Shown here piece after piece: positions 24,774-36,165 of a DNA stretch of 64,000 nucleotides. Position 1 is the stretch's first letter. Each line of letters begins with the position of its first letter. The notes under the pieces were generated by a model that saw only the letters and a program-made list of their open reading frames with translations, did no database searches and was not told the DNA's origin. Location of the stretch: assembly GCA_021018815.1 (NCBI GenBank), contig JAITYX010000085.1, positions 1,798,001-1,862,000 on the forward strand, in the 5' to 3' direction. A program made the translations under genes and the position numbers. The stretch comes from Talinum fruticosum (Eukaryota > Streptophyta > Magnoliopsida > Caryophyllales > Talinaceae).

Positions 24774-25100
24774 TCAAGGATTTGTGCTTGATTGAGGATT
24801 GGTGTCTGAAGGAACTGGGGTTTCCTCTGTAGAGCCTGGAAATATATCAGGGAATAATTCAGGCAAACTGGGCATTTTTGGGAATAACTCAGGGAAACTG
24901 GGAATTTGAGGGAATTTTGGAATGGGGAGAGAAGAAAGATCAGGCAATGGAGGAAGTTCAACATTGGGTAAGTTCGGGATTGAGGGCAGTTCTGGCTGTG
25001 GGAGCAGTGGAGTCTCCAGTAACCGGCGAGCACTCATGGGGGTGATTAAGGTAACAAGCGAGATTGCCAAGACAAGGGAGAAATATTGATTGTAAGCCAT
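24774..25100 (-). CDS. Small secreted proline-rich protein, PELPK-like
   Basis: This is a 108-residue protein, probably of the extracellular matrix. Residues 1-25 form a clear signal peptide (a hydrophobic run SLVLAISLVTLI followed by SARR near the cleavage point). The mature part is built of short proline-spaced units such as PELPSIP, VELPPLP, PKFPQIPSFPELFPKMP and SLPELFPDIFP, ending in a Ser/Thr/Pro tail. The repeats resemble Arabidopsis PELPK1-type cell-wall proteins but are less regular, so the class is inferred. It has a single exon. The start is the first ATG downstream of a TATA box at 25197-25203. It is convergent with the F-box gene, about 1.3 kb apart. Confidence 0.8.
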   Translation of the reverse strand: MAYNQYFSLVLAISLVTLITPMSARRLLETPLLPQPELPSIPNLPNVELPPLPDLSSLPIPKFPQIPSFPELFPKMPSLPELFPDIFPGSTEETPVPSDTNPQSSTNP

Positions 25101-25196
25101 GACTTAAAAGGGAAAGGGGAAAAAAAAGGATGGTTTGAGAATTTAAGAAGCTATCAACTGTGTAAGTGCGATGGGATTCTGAATGTAGATGTGAGG

Positions 25197-25203
25197 TTTT
25201 ATA
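25197..25203 (-). promoter_or_regulatory. TATA box of the proline-rich gene
   Basis: The minus strand reads TATAAAA, 97 bases upstream of the ATG. It would place transcription start near 25170 and give a leader of about 70 bases. Confidence 0.65.
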
Positions 25204-27865
25204 GCTGCTTAATTACAAGTAGTGAAGTGAACAAGAAGGAGAGCAAAGAGTAGGTTGCTCTTTGGTAAGAATTTAAAGATTCATGCAGTTAACTTGTGCT
25301 GAAAGCTTCCATGGTTTTCCAACTTGTACCACCCACTTCCCATCTGAAAGGAGATCTGGTCTTTCCTACCTAGTGCCTAGGGTTTGATTAAACAGATTAT
25401 GCCTTCTATCCAGCGTTTTATTCTTTTTTGTGGGTGTTAGGTACCTTATTCGATAGTATCAAAAGAAAAAAGAAAGGTAGCTTAATTCTAGGAATTTAGC
25501 GTCTACGAAAGCCATAAAATGAGCATCAGCTCAATTCTAGGCAGTTAATGATTTTTTATGCTCGACGCCGCGAAGGGGAATGACACCTCTCCTTTGTTCA
25601 CCACATTGTCTATTTTGAGTCATATCTTGTCTCTGTAACTTCTTTTTGAATTGATGCTAATTTGAAAGATTAGTGTGTTCCCTTGGTTCAAATTAAACTA
25701 CTGAACTTGCTTGCCTTGATTTTGTGAGTGTGATCTGTTCATTTATTCTGGCAGTTAGTCATAGCACCTTCCTGTGCTACATTGATAACCCTCTAAAACT
25801 TAACTAAAGATCTGCATTTAAAAATCTGGGTCCTCATTATGTCTGAGAGGTTATATCGGGGTTCCTAAAATCGAGTTCCATATATATGTTGTTTGCTTAT
25901 CAAGTTTTTGTAGTTACGTACTTTCTGCTTCAATTATCATATTATTTTTACTCGAGGAAGGATGTCTATAGAATGATGTGGTGATAGCAATCATGTTTCG
26001 TCCTAAAATTTGTTCCCCATTTCTGTAAAATGGGGTAGTACCCTTGCTCTGGCACTCATTGAACACAAGTAATATTGGCTGTTGAACTGGTGGAGAAAGT
26101 GTAAAAATGTTGAATTTTCCAATGAATCCAAGCTAGTTGGATTATATCATAATATTAACTGCCTACGGATGAGAAATCAGTCTGTGCCTTTCGAGCTGAG
26201 CTTTTTGGGTTTGTTGTCTTCTCTCAAGCCTTAAAAAGAAAGAGCCCTTGTTGACTTAAGTAGCTGACTAGTCCAAATTTACAAACTCACATAGATTGTT
26301 TCGGAATATTGCAACTACTTGCAAGTGTCAGTCAAAGCCTTCTTAGCATGGGTACTCAGATCAGTCAGTCGCAGTGCACGAGGCACACCTGCATTATGGA
26401 CAGTCAAGGACCAGATGGTTCTTAGTTTAAAATCTGTCCAGGATTATCTGGTGGGAAGAAGCAAATTTGTCTTCCAAGATACTCTCTGCAAGGTACGTGA
26501 AAATTTTCCATTGTCAAAAACTCAAAAGCATAGGTGTATATTTCCGGAGTTTTTGGTTTATCTGATAATGGAAAAAAATTGCAATATCGTTGTTGCAAAT
26601 TCAGCTTTGCCCATTAAACCAGAAAAGTTTGTGTACTGCAATTTGTTTCATTTGCTTGTCTTTATCTGCATTGCTGCTTCCCGTAAGTATTAGCAGGATT
26701 TTGGGGGCAAGTTACATTTGTGAACTGTTATGCACATACAAACATCTTCCCCAGTGACCCCAACCTTCACAAATGCCAGCAAAACTTTCGCAGCTTTGGA
26801 GCTCCGAACTTCTGGCATCGCACAAAAACATTCCTAGGTTAATCGTCAGTTGCTTGGATGTATCAGGAATCAGGAGCCATTCCAAATAACGGAAAGTAGA
26901 GCTTCGAATCTGTCTTTGATCGCTCTGCAAGGACATTTAGAGATGCTGTCTTATTTCGGAATTTTCAACCAAGGGTTATGGTTTGTGAAAAAACACTTGG
27001 AGCCCAATTTGTGCTTTGATCAGTTTCTGTCGTAAATTTGTACCCTCTTGATCTTGATTGATCCAAGCTTAAGAGTAATACCCACAAGCTCATTCGTTTG
27101 TATTGTGTTGTGTACTAGCATATATACACGCGTTTGGTTGAGACTTGAGACTCTCAGTGGTGTAATTATGTATTTATATAGAGCACACAATTGGTCCACT
27201 AATATGGAGTGAGATGGACGACGGTTATGGTAGATTGCAATTTACGTTGATTTTCATGGGAAATTGTCACTTCAAAATCCTGGTCAATGCCTGCCAGCGT
27301 TACATTTACATGGCATATTTGGATTGGAACAATTGGTGCGAACACGTATTTTTTCTTTTCTGTAATATTTGTATAATTTTTTTGAACTGTATTCAAATCC
27401 AAAAATAATATCCTGAAAATTCCTGCCCTTAGGCAGGGTATAGAGGGTCGAGTTTAATAATTTTGTCTTTTAATTGTAAAATTATAGAGAGATTGGTTTT
27501 ATTAAAACAAAATTTTAAATTCATTTTCTCTAGTGCATTATAATTCAAGCTAAAGGAATAGTCAAAAACCTGCCTTAATAACTGATAACAATTTTCGAAA
27601 GAAAAATTGAATAAATGAATGACTTTATGAAAGGGAAATGTTCACTTTACAATGGCTAATGAAAGCAATGATGGTAGGACTCAATTATGTCAAGGATTAC
27701 GCATCCAATACAAAATAAAGTGAATTACACACCTATTAAGTATGGTGCTCGACATGATGAACATTCATGTAAAATAACTATTAAGAACACTTGACCTAGT
27801 GATTGATATTAGGCCTTGTGGACATCAAAACTATATCCATTGTTTCATAGATATAGACAGGGAAG
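25204..27865. other. Intergenic spacer with one exon-like patch
   Basis: No complete gene is recognised. At 26295-26492 (+) an open 66-codon stretch is preceded by AG and followed by a strong donor AAG/GTACGT (see findings). A perfect 6-bp-stem hairpin CCTGCCCTTAGGCAGG lies at 27422-27437. The rest is AT-rich. Confidence 0.4.
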
Positions 27866-28080
27866 GTGGTGTGGCTCACGAACTTTCTAATAGCAGGATT
27901 TTTCTAGGGGATACATCAGAAAAAATAAAAAAAATAAAAAGGGGTTCATTGGAAACGAAGGATAGTTCTATGTTTTCCTAAAGGGATGGGAGGATTGGGA
28001 GTCAGGAACGTAGCAAAACTCAACCAAGCGATGCTAATGAAACAAACATGGCAGGTATACACAAATCAAGACTTGCTATT
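27866..28080 (+). pseudogene. LINE-A, 5'-truncated RT C-terminal fragment
   Basis: The plus strand reads FLGDTSEK, then (after a frame change) VHWKRRIVL, then PKGMGGLGVRNVAKLNQAML, then TNQDLLL. This is the conserved post-palm region of L1-type RT. The frame resumes at 49666 with AKIYKAK after removal of LINE-B. The left boundary is approximate and upstream ORF2 is missing. Confidence 0.8.
28061..28080 (+). repeat. LINE-B target-site duplication, left copy
   Basis: ACAAATCAAGACTTGCTATT matches ACTAATCAAGACTTGCTGTT at 49646-49665 in 18 of 20 positions. The length is typical of target-primed LINE insertion. Confidence 0.85.
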
Positions 28081-28813
28081 ACACGTACATACTATGCAAT
28101 ATTTTAAATTACCAAAAAGCACTTCCATATATCATTGGATAAAATTAATAGGGACTTCTTTTAGAAAAAATCAAAAGATATTAAAGGTCTTCCTCTTATT
28201 TCTTGGGACAAGATCTGCACATGCAAAAGAATGGGGGCCTGGGCCTCGGGAAAACAGAGGCTGTAAATCAATCCTTTCTATGTAAACTTATATGAAAAAT
28301 TTTGTACGTGCCTAATAATTTTTGGGTCCAAATTATGCGATCTAAATATCCTTTATCTAATGATTTTTCTTACAAAAACCTAAGTCTTCCTACTCTTGGG
28401 CTCGGAAATGTCTCCGAAAGAAAGGGATCTTTATTAAAATGGAAAATTGAAAAAGGGAAAACTACGAAATTTTGGCACGATATTTGGTATGGGCAAACAC
28501 CATTACTCCAATATTATAATAACACTAGAAATGATATTTTGTCGCTTGATGCATCCGCTAGTATATGTATTACGCCCGATAAAGAATGGAACGCTTACTT
28601 TCTCTCATTTCTTCCAACGAGACATTTGTAGGATCATACGAGCCTACCCATTCTTTACCATGATATGGAAGACACGGTTTGTTAGGGATTATCGAGTTCG
28701 GGGAGTTCACTACAAAATCAGCAACTTGGAATGCACATAATATTGTGGATCGAAACCAAGTTTAGGAAACCAAGTTTGGGAGGTCGGGTCCATAAGAAAT
28801 CTGGATATTATGT
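28081..28813 (+). pseudogene. LINE-B, RT C-terminal part up to the LTR element
   Basis: The 5'-truncated LINE begins at TMQYFKLPKS (canonical T.Q.F.LP), then NRDFFW, GLPLISWDKICTCKRMGG and GLRKTEAVNQSFLCKL. It continues with NNFWVQIMRSKYPL, LLKWKIEKGKTTKFWHDIWY (canonical W.IG.G....W.D.W) and a linker ending RNLDIM at the LTR element. Frameshifts are present. It resumes at 48641. Confidence 0.85.
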
Positions 28814-30179
28814 TGTTATGTACCACAAGGAGTATGGTTGTCAATCTCAAGGAGTTAGATCTCGCACAAGTCTAAGTTCATGTCCTTTTAAACTAAGCGG
28901 AAGAGCGAGTTCAAATTATTTGGTATTATAAGCACTTCAAGTATAAGATCAAATCGGATAAACAAAGCCTTAGGTAGGAATTCACCAAGCTAATATGCCA
29001 AAAATCTTAATTACATGTCTCTACATTCTTCACAATTACAATGAATTAGGGAATCGAAATAGTTTGAACCACCTAAGCCTTCTCTCGAAGGTCATTAAGC
29101 TAACTCAATTGAATTAATTGTTGTTGTCACACAATCAAAACCACAAAATTACAAGATTATCGATTCTTCCCTTAATAACAACCTAAATTATTCTCATATC
29201 TAAGTTGTAATCATCCAACAAGTTGAAGTAGAATTAAGCCTCTTCTCTCGAAATCTACTCAATTCCCAATAACAATAAAGATGGTGGGATTCTCACGAAC
29301 CTCACACCAATTCAATAAATATCAACAAGATGAAAATTAACCAAACAATTGCGAAGTACTAACGAAGCACAAATTGTGATTAAACTAGCATATTAGTGGC
29401 AAATTCCCAACCTATGTTGGGAATTTAGCCACGCATATTCATGGCATATGACAGCAAGAGGAGTGAAATACCAAAAGGAAGAACAAAGATAAAAGAAGAG
29501 AAGAAGAAAAGAAGAAAAGAGAAAGAATAATGATACCTAAACTTGAATTAGAATGCGATTAATTGAAAGTTAACTCCAAACTTTGATCTCTTAACAATCC
29601 AAATGAGTGCCCAAAAATAAAGAGAAAACCTAGCCTAAAATGTGGAATGAAAATTTGATACAGAGAATTAATTGTTTCCGGGATAAAAGGGCCGAAAACG
29701 AAAGCTGCCGATTTGGCATTGGTAGTGCTAAATTTGGCATGGGCGATGCTTGCACTAGCACAACCCGTGCTAGCTCACGACGTCTTCAAATAAATTTCAA
29801 ATTCCTAGCACGGCTCTGTGTTGACTTTGGCACTTGCCCGTGCTGATCTCTGGGCTTCGAGCACGGCCTGTGCCAAAGTTGGCACAACCTCGTTCGGGTC
29901 TTTTCTTCTTCTCTTCTTCAACACAGCCTAATGCTACCGCTTGTGCCGACTTGACTTGGTTTCTTTCTTCGCTCTCCGACCCTCTATGGCTTCCTCGCTC
30001 TCTTCCTTAGCACTTCGAAAGATGTATTCTTCATCATAAAAGGGAGATTACCCGAAAAGATAGAAATTCGCCAATGAAGAAAGTAAGCAAAATCAAATAA
30101 GAGTTTGGGTAAAAAGGCCTTTGAGGGGTCAAAAATAGCCAATAAGAGAAAGTAAAAGTCCGTAAAATTGCGTTTATCA
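28814..30179 (-). repeat. 3' LTR of the Athila-like element
   Basis: About 1366 bp, beginning TGTTATGTACC and ending GTTTATCA on the plus strand. It is colinear with 47222-48635 throughout (for example AGTCTAAGTTCATGTCCTTT and CTAATATGCCAAAAATCT occur in both). Visible differences are several per hundred bases, so the insertion is not very recent. Confidence 0.9.
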
Positions 30180-30180
30180 A

Positions 30181-30195
30181 CCCCCTCCCCCTCCC
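30181..30195 (-). other. Polypurine tract of the Athila-like element
   Basis: Minus-strand GGGAGGGGGAGGGGG sits one base from the 3' LTR, the position needed for plus-strand priming. Confidence 0.8.
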
Positions 30196-30199
30196 ATGC

Positions 30200-31978
30200 T
30201 TACTCCTTGCATTTCCCCAAGCAAGACCATCATGAATTGCTAAAGAAACGGGGAGGAAGAAAACCGAAGCCGCCCTCCTCGGATGAAGCGGCGCATTAGA
30301 CAACCAAAACAAGTGTATACAAAAGAATCCTTGGCGAGATCGAGAATCCAATTGAAACAAAAATTACAGCTCAATTCAAGATTATAAAGTCTAGTAGAAA
30401 CACAACCAATCTATCCCAACCCAAATGCAATCAAGTTCCATACAAATGCTTGGCGAACTAGTTGGGATTGGTAGGACCTCACTTTAGGGTATGTGGAACA
30501 CTCCTCTCATGTATTTGAAAAAGTAACGATGGCTAGCTCAAAACTCTCCCAAAACTTACACACTACCATAAGCTTGCCAAATGTCTTAATTCTTCACCAC
30601 TAGGGACAAATTATGCAAGTTTTCCAATCAAGAGGACTTGAAGAGGGTTGTAACGAGGCTTGGGTTAAGCGAAAGGAGGGAAAACATTTAGGAATGTGGA
30701 GTTTAATAGCCGAAGTTAGGGAGCACATCACTTTCCACTAAAATAGTATCACACCTCCGAACATTTAAAGCACAACATCACACCAAGGTTTCAAGCAGCA
30801 AAGGAGCGGAGATTTCTCAATACATAGAGTTATTCATGCCTACAACACTTTATTCCTTTTCTAAACTCTTCGTTTCTTTTTTTTTTTGATTTTCTTCATT
30901 TTTAAATTTTTTTCATTATTTTTTTTTCAAAACTTAACAAGAAAAATTAAGCGAGGCAAACATGAATGAATAAAACTGAAATCCATCTCCACTCACAACT
31001 CGCTTCAAACAGCCAATAAACCAATTACCACGAACAAGGTAACACCCAACAAGTTCCCAATCAATAGAAATGTTCCACTAGACCAAGGCTTAAGGATGGG
31101 AAAGAATGAAAAGGCCTAAGGTATAATGAGCAAGGTTAGTGAGAGGGAAGGGAAAGGATTGAGGGTTTGAAACAAGGGATATGTAACATTTGGGATGGTA
31201 TTTGGCTCATATAGTTTATCAAAATGAATGCCTCTATCATCTTAGTCAACATGCATGTGCCAAGTGTGATTTTGAAGAGAAAGATGACAAGTTCTAGAGT
31301 TGCAAGCATGGGAAAGCAACACACATAAAAAATGAGACTACAAAAATGGTAGTCTTTAAGGCACAAAATAGTCTCGATTATCCCTATCACAATCACAACA
31401 ACTAGTTCATTTGATGTACTAAACACAAGAGTTTCACAATCATGCACAAAGATAGTTCAAGACTAGATGAATCACAAACAAGAAAATCAACCTCAATCAA
31501 TCTAGCAACCAAGTCTTTCATCATCCAAACCAAGTCAAAGGTCCCAAAGTATACACTTGTAATGACAATCCAAGTACACACCCCCAAATGTTCATCACAA
31601 AAGGGGTTTTCATAACTAAAACCATTTTTTTTTTTTTTGAACTAAGGCTACCACCACAAGCGAAATTAAAAGTAGAAGGGAAGAATGATTACCTCAAATA
31701 CTTAAAAGATTATCCCTTTCTCCTTTATCTCCCGCTTGTGTATGCAAATGTATGCAAGTGCCAAAAAGAAACTAACCTAAATGTGCTAGGATGCAAGAAC
31801 CTAAGTAAAAACAAAAGATAAAAATCTAGCCAACGTAATGCCTAGATGTAATTCTAAATGCAAGTGATGAAGATGGTGATTAGTATGTACAACCTATACT
31901 ACCCCCCATGCTTAGGACTTTTATTGTCCTCAATGAAATATACAAAACGAAAGGGGCCAAAGGAGGGTAGGGGGAAAC
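30200..31978 (-). other. Non-coding interior between protease and 3' LTR
   Basis: AT-rich, with scattered short frames and no recognisable pol domain. A second CCCATGCTTA block (about 31912), like that next to the polypurine tract, suggests an old rearrangement or deletion here. Confidence 0.5.
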
Positions 31979-33018
31979 TCACAGTGGGGTCACTCGGACC
32001 CGGGTGCTCCGATGGCTTTTAATGCTTTGGCAAGAACGGGAGTCATATCTAGTAGCTCGAGTAAATCGCCACCTCCTCGGATTGGCCTTAGAGCCATCAC
32101 CAATCAAGCATGTCTCTAAAGGGTCCCTCACAAACCCATGTGGTAGCCACTCATCATGAATAACCTGCTCCAACACTTCCACCCTACAACATGTGTCTTC
32201 GAGAGCGGGATGGACACGGACTTGGTGAGATTGAACTCTACCTTCTCATCTCCAACATGTAATGACAGACTTGTCATTCTTCACATCTATCATGGTCCTA
32301 AAGGTGGCAAGAAAAGGCCTTCCCAAAATGATGGGAATCTATGCATCCTCAGCCATTTCCATTACCACAAAATCGCACAGGATAAAAAATTTCCCGACGT
32401 AAAATGGCACATCCTCTAAAACTCCGATGGGGAACTTGATGGATCGATCCGCCAACCGAAGAGAGATGGTGGTTGGCTTCAACTCTCCCATATGAAGCCG
32501 CTTGTATATAGAGTAGGGCATGAGGCTAACACTCACACCAAGATCATATAAGGCTCTACTAATGGCTACATCACTCACGGAACATGGTATGGTAAAGCTA
32601 CTCGGATCATATAGCTTTGGAGGTAGCTTGTTCTAGATGATGGCACTACACTCCTTAGTAAGAGATACGGTGGAATAATCTAACAATTTCCCTTTGTTGG
32701 AAATCATATCCTTAAGAAACTTGGCATAAGAAGGCATATTGATAATAGCTTCCAAAAAGGGGATGTTGATATACAACTTCTTCAACATCTCAATGAACCT
32801 AGAAAATTTCTTCTCTTCTTTAACCTTCATAAGTTGTTGTACAAATGGGATTGGAGGCTTGTAGGACTTAGTTGGTGGCATGGATGAACTCTCATTCAAA
32901 GATGGCTCCTTCTTACTCTCTTTAGCAACCAAATTTATAGGAGTATCGTTCTTAATAGTACCTTCCTTCTCAACATCAATCACAGACCCCACTCACCTTT
33001 TCCTTCCCCTTCGACTCA
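31979..33018 (-). pseudogene. Athila-like gag-C/protease region
   Basis: Minus strand in order: SYKPPIPFVQQLMK, FIEMLKKLYINIPFLEAI, MPSYAKFLKDMISNK and TKECSAII. Then comes the aspartic protease segment SRALYDLGVSVSLMPYS (DLG in place of D[ST]G, usual for this clade), ELKPTTISLRLADRSIKFP and ILGRPFLAT, followed by VEVLEQVI...DPLE. This is the Athila order of gag end, protease and linker to RT, after which pol is absent. In-frame stops occur. Confidence 0.88.
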
Positions 33019-33593
33019 CTTTAGGGTAAGGATGGCACTGGGCGGGTTTTCCCGACCCCTCGGGTCCCGCCCCGTCGGGGCGGGGAAGATATGGGGGAAG
33101 AAGTTAGTCCCCGAGCTTGGACGGGGATGGGGATGGGGAAAATTTCCCCCGTCCCCGTTTCCCCGCCCGAAAATGACATTTATATACCTAATTTTTAGGG
33201 TTAATTATGAATTTTGGGGACGAAAGGTAATTACAATAGAGAAACCCTAGAGTATTTAAAGTCTCTAACTCTCAACCTCCCCTTTCAATTTCTCACTGTG
33301 GCTTTCTCTCTCCTCTCGGGTATGCTCTCTATCTCTCCTCTCCTCTCTCCCTCTCCGTCTCCCTCTTCCTCTCGGCCCCCTCTCGCCATCTCCTTTTCGG
33401 CCCCCTCTCGCGTGTGCTCTCGCAGTCTCTCTCGCCATCTCCCTCTCCTTGTCTCCCTCTCGCCGTGGTCTCTCTCTCCTTGGTGGAGGGGAAGCGAGGC
33501 CTCGGTGGAGATTGGGTACCCGACGGGGCGGGGACGGGGACGGGGGATGTGCCCCTGGCCCCGACCCGCCCCGTTGCCATCCCTACTTTAGGG
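33019..33593. repeat. 8-bp TSD pair bracketing the hAT MITE
   Basis: CTTTAGGG at 33019-33026 and 33586-33593, identical. Confidence 0.92.
33027..33585. mobile_element. Non-autonomous hAT element (MITE), 559 bp
   Basis: Left end TAAGGATGGCACTGGGCGGG; right end inverted TAGGGATGGCAACGGGGCGG; perfect 8-bp TSD CTTTAGGG. Subterminal GGGGCGGGG/CCCCGACCC clusters flank a CT-rich core. The long open frames across it are low-complexity artefacts. It is inserted in the gag-C region of the Athila-like element. Confidence 0.92.
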
Positions 33594-34101
33594 CCCTCTA
33601 ACTCCTTCCTGTTCCTCAAAATTATGGCATTGATATGCCCCTTAGGGTTAGGTTTGGGTTGTGTCGACAACTTCCTTTGGGACTCGGGTAAGATAGTTGA
33701 CCTATTGAGCAATTTGGGCTATTTAGGTCTCTAACATCTTTTGGTGAGTGGACAATTGCTTATTGGTCCTTATTTGGGCTTGGCTAAAACCTTGCATGAG
33801 AGATTCAAGGTTAGATTTCTATGGAGGAGGTGGAGGAGGATTGTATGGAATAGAAGGCCGGTTTTGTGGTGGTGGATGGAAACCGGGTGGTTCAGATGGG
33901 TTTTGGTGGGATGAGGGTTGTTGTTGTTTCGGTATGAGAAATGGGGATGATTTCTCCAACCAAGGTTATAGGTTTGAGAGTATGGGTTGTTTTTAGGCGG
34001 TGGCTTAGGAGGGAAGTTGTGAATGGCATTGGCTTACTCGGATGTGGAGAGGCTAGGATGACACTCCAAATGGGGATGAGGGCCCTCTTGAGTCGTGGAG
34101 G
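33594..34101 (-). pseudogene. Athila-like gag, C-terminal linker
   Basis: The minus strand reads a proline/asparagine-rich gag tail with NHPHFSYRNNNN-like and PPGFHPPPQN segments, then HQKMLE, QIAQ, and NPKGHINAIILRNRKELEGP. The last is the strongly conserved Athila motif (NPKGHVNAITLRSGK). Stops and frameshifts are present. It continues the gag fragment at 46144-46950 across the CACTA insertion. Confidence 0.8.
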
Positions 34102-34124
34102 AAGCACTACTAGAAAAATGACGA

Positions 34125-34455
34125 ATAGTGACGGAAAAATGTAAAATAGCGACAGAAAAATGTAAAATAGCGACGAAATTTTCAAATTAGCAACGGAATT
34201 AGCGATGGACAACATCCATCGCTATTTACTGGATCGCTAAAAATTAGCGACGAAACTTTCGGAGCCCGTCGCTAATTAGCGACGAACAGCGACGGGACAA
34301 CATTCTGTAGTTGCTCAAGATCGGCGACGGAAAATCAGTTTCCTTCATTGATTTAGCAACGGAATATCCAGAAATGTCGCCGCTGACCTCCGTCGCTAAT
34401 GTCAAGAATGTCGTCGCTAATTCGTCGTTGTTACGTCGCTAATCTGTCGTTGTGT
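34125..34455. repeat. CACTA-2 left subterminal repeats
   Basis: More than ten copies of a core like TAGCGACGGA / TCGTCGCTAA in both orientations, matched at 45790-46130. Confidence 0.85.
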
Positions 34456-34795
34456 TGCTGAATTCGACATTAGCTTTTTCTATTTTTTGGCAACCTAGTA
34501 CAAAAAATGTGAATGGATATACAAATCCAACACTTACATATGTCACAATTACATTTGACATTTACATATGCCACAACGTACACTACAAACAAGGTGTTCC
34601 TCCAAGTTGGATATACAAATCCAACATACATTTCACAACCATATACAATCCAAACACATTTAGAACCACTTCACAAGTTCACAAAAACAACCATAAAAAG
34701 TTCACAAATAACCATAAACACATTATTCAAAAGTTCGCAAAATGTTCACCAATAAACACAGGTTTTTATCATAAAGAATTTAGGGTCCTCACTTT

Positions 34796-34842
34796 TCCTC
34801 TTCCTCTTCCTCTTCCTCTTCCTCTTCCTCTTCCTCTTCCTC
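34796..34842. repeat. Hexanucleotide repeat (TTCCTC)n
   Basis: About eight perfect tandem units, coding for poly-Glu on the minus strand. Confidence 0.95.
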
Positions 34843-34900
34843 TTGTCCCTGTACTGGTCTACGGTGAGATCCACATGCTTGCTGAGATTTCATAAATTCA
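34796..34900 (-). pseudogene. C-terminal tail of CACTA-2 PTTA protein (poly-Glu)
   Basis: On the minus strand a GAGGAA hexamer repeat encodes an uninterrupted run of glutamates ending in K and a stop. It is preceded by a segment reading EFMKSQQACGSHRRPVQGQ. It is the end of the second CACTA ORF, cut from its body (41680 onward) by the LTR element at 34906-41674. Confidence 0.6.
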
Positions 34901-35621
34901 TGAAGTGTAACGCCCCAATACGTAAATACATAAATAAGTAATTAACAGCGGAAGACTTGTAAATTGGGAGACGTTACCGCCGTTTTCAGAATAAAAACAA
35001 GGAAAATTCATTTGAGCAAATTAATTATTCAAACAATTTATGTAACAATCCAATCCAAATTTTCTCTGCGAGAAAATGAAATTTTCGAAACGTCAAGAAT
35101 CAGCTGGAGAGGAATCATGAGCCATGAGACCGAGGAAGGGACTAACATGTATGCGGTCAAGACGAACAATCGAACATCACTTCTCCCGACCAGCTTTATC
35201 TTTTCTTCATCTTTAAACTTTGGGTGTGATTGTGAATAGTCCGTCGTGCACTCGACTTCCTAAAAATTTTAAAACATAAAACAATAGACATGTGAGCTAG
35301 AAGCTCGATGACGTTACCGATTATAAAATAAAATTATAATTTAAATGCTCTTAAATCATGCATATCTTAAATCATTTTTCTTGAATAATCGGTTTGCAAA
35401 CTTGTCAATTTCTGATTTGCTTTTCCGATTTAGCCAAACTTAGGACCCGTACTCGTGAGACCATCAATCATGGACTTCGACTCCTAGGTTCATCAAACCC
35501 CGAGGCGATCGGTTGTGAACAATTGAACGATTAACGATTACTGTGAAGTCATCATATATGTAATCGTGATTGTATAAACAATACATTCATTTACCTTGCT
35601 CGATCGGGGAGGGCCCCGTGA

Positions 35622-35955
35622 ACTGTAATCGTGTCTCGTAAGCTGTAATTGTGAACCGTAAACCGTATTCGTGAACTGTAATCGTGAATCGTAAATCGTA
35701 ATCGTGAACCGTAAACTGTAATCGTGAATCGTGAATCGTAAACGGTGAACTATGCATCATGACTCGTGTCTTTAAACTATAATCGTGAATCGTATTCGTG
35801 AATCATGAATCGTGAATCGTAAACCGTAATCGTGAAGCTGTAAACCGTAATCGTAAACCGTAAACCGTAATCGTGAATCGTGAACTGTAAACCGTGAACT
35901 ATAATCGTGGCTATAAGCTGTAATCGTAATAAATCTGTTGTAAACCGTGAACGGT
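35622..35955. repeat. Degenerate tandem array of AATCGTGAA/CCGTAA words
   Basis: Over about 330 bp the words GTAATCGTGAA, TCGTGAATCGTA and AACCGTAA recur with a basic step near 6-7 bases and higher-order units of 13-20 bases. It lies inside the 34906-41674 element just before the nested insertion. Confidence 0.85.
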
Positions 35956-36165
35956 GGCTGTGAAGTGGGTCCAAATTATTTTTATTATTAAAACAAGTAA
36001 ACTCCATAATAAAGATGAGCACTTTGGAAAAGGTACAAATGATAACGTACCTCGAGTATGCGGAACACTTCAATTGTTGATTATTTCTACAACACAATTT
36101 CAATTCGATTTCTGTTTCCAAAACGGATCTACTTTTGTAGATTACTAGTCTATTAACAATATTTA

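Noticed and set aside
27422..27437. Hairpin CCTGCCCTTAGGCAGG as a Helitron 3' end
   Set aside because: No CTRR end follows at the required distance on either strand.
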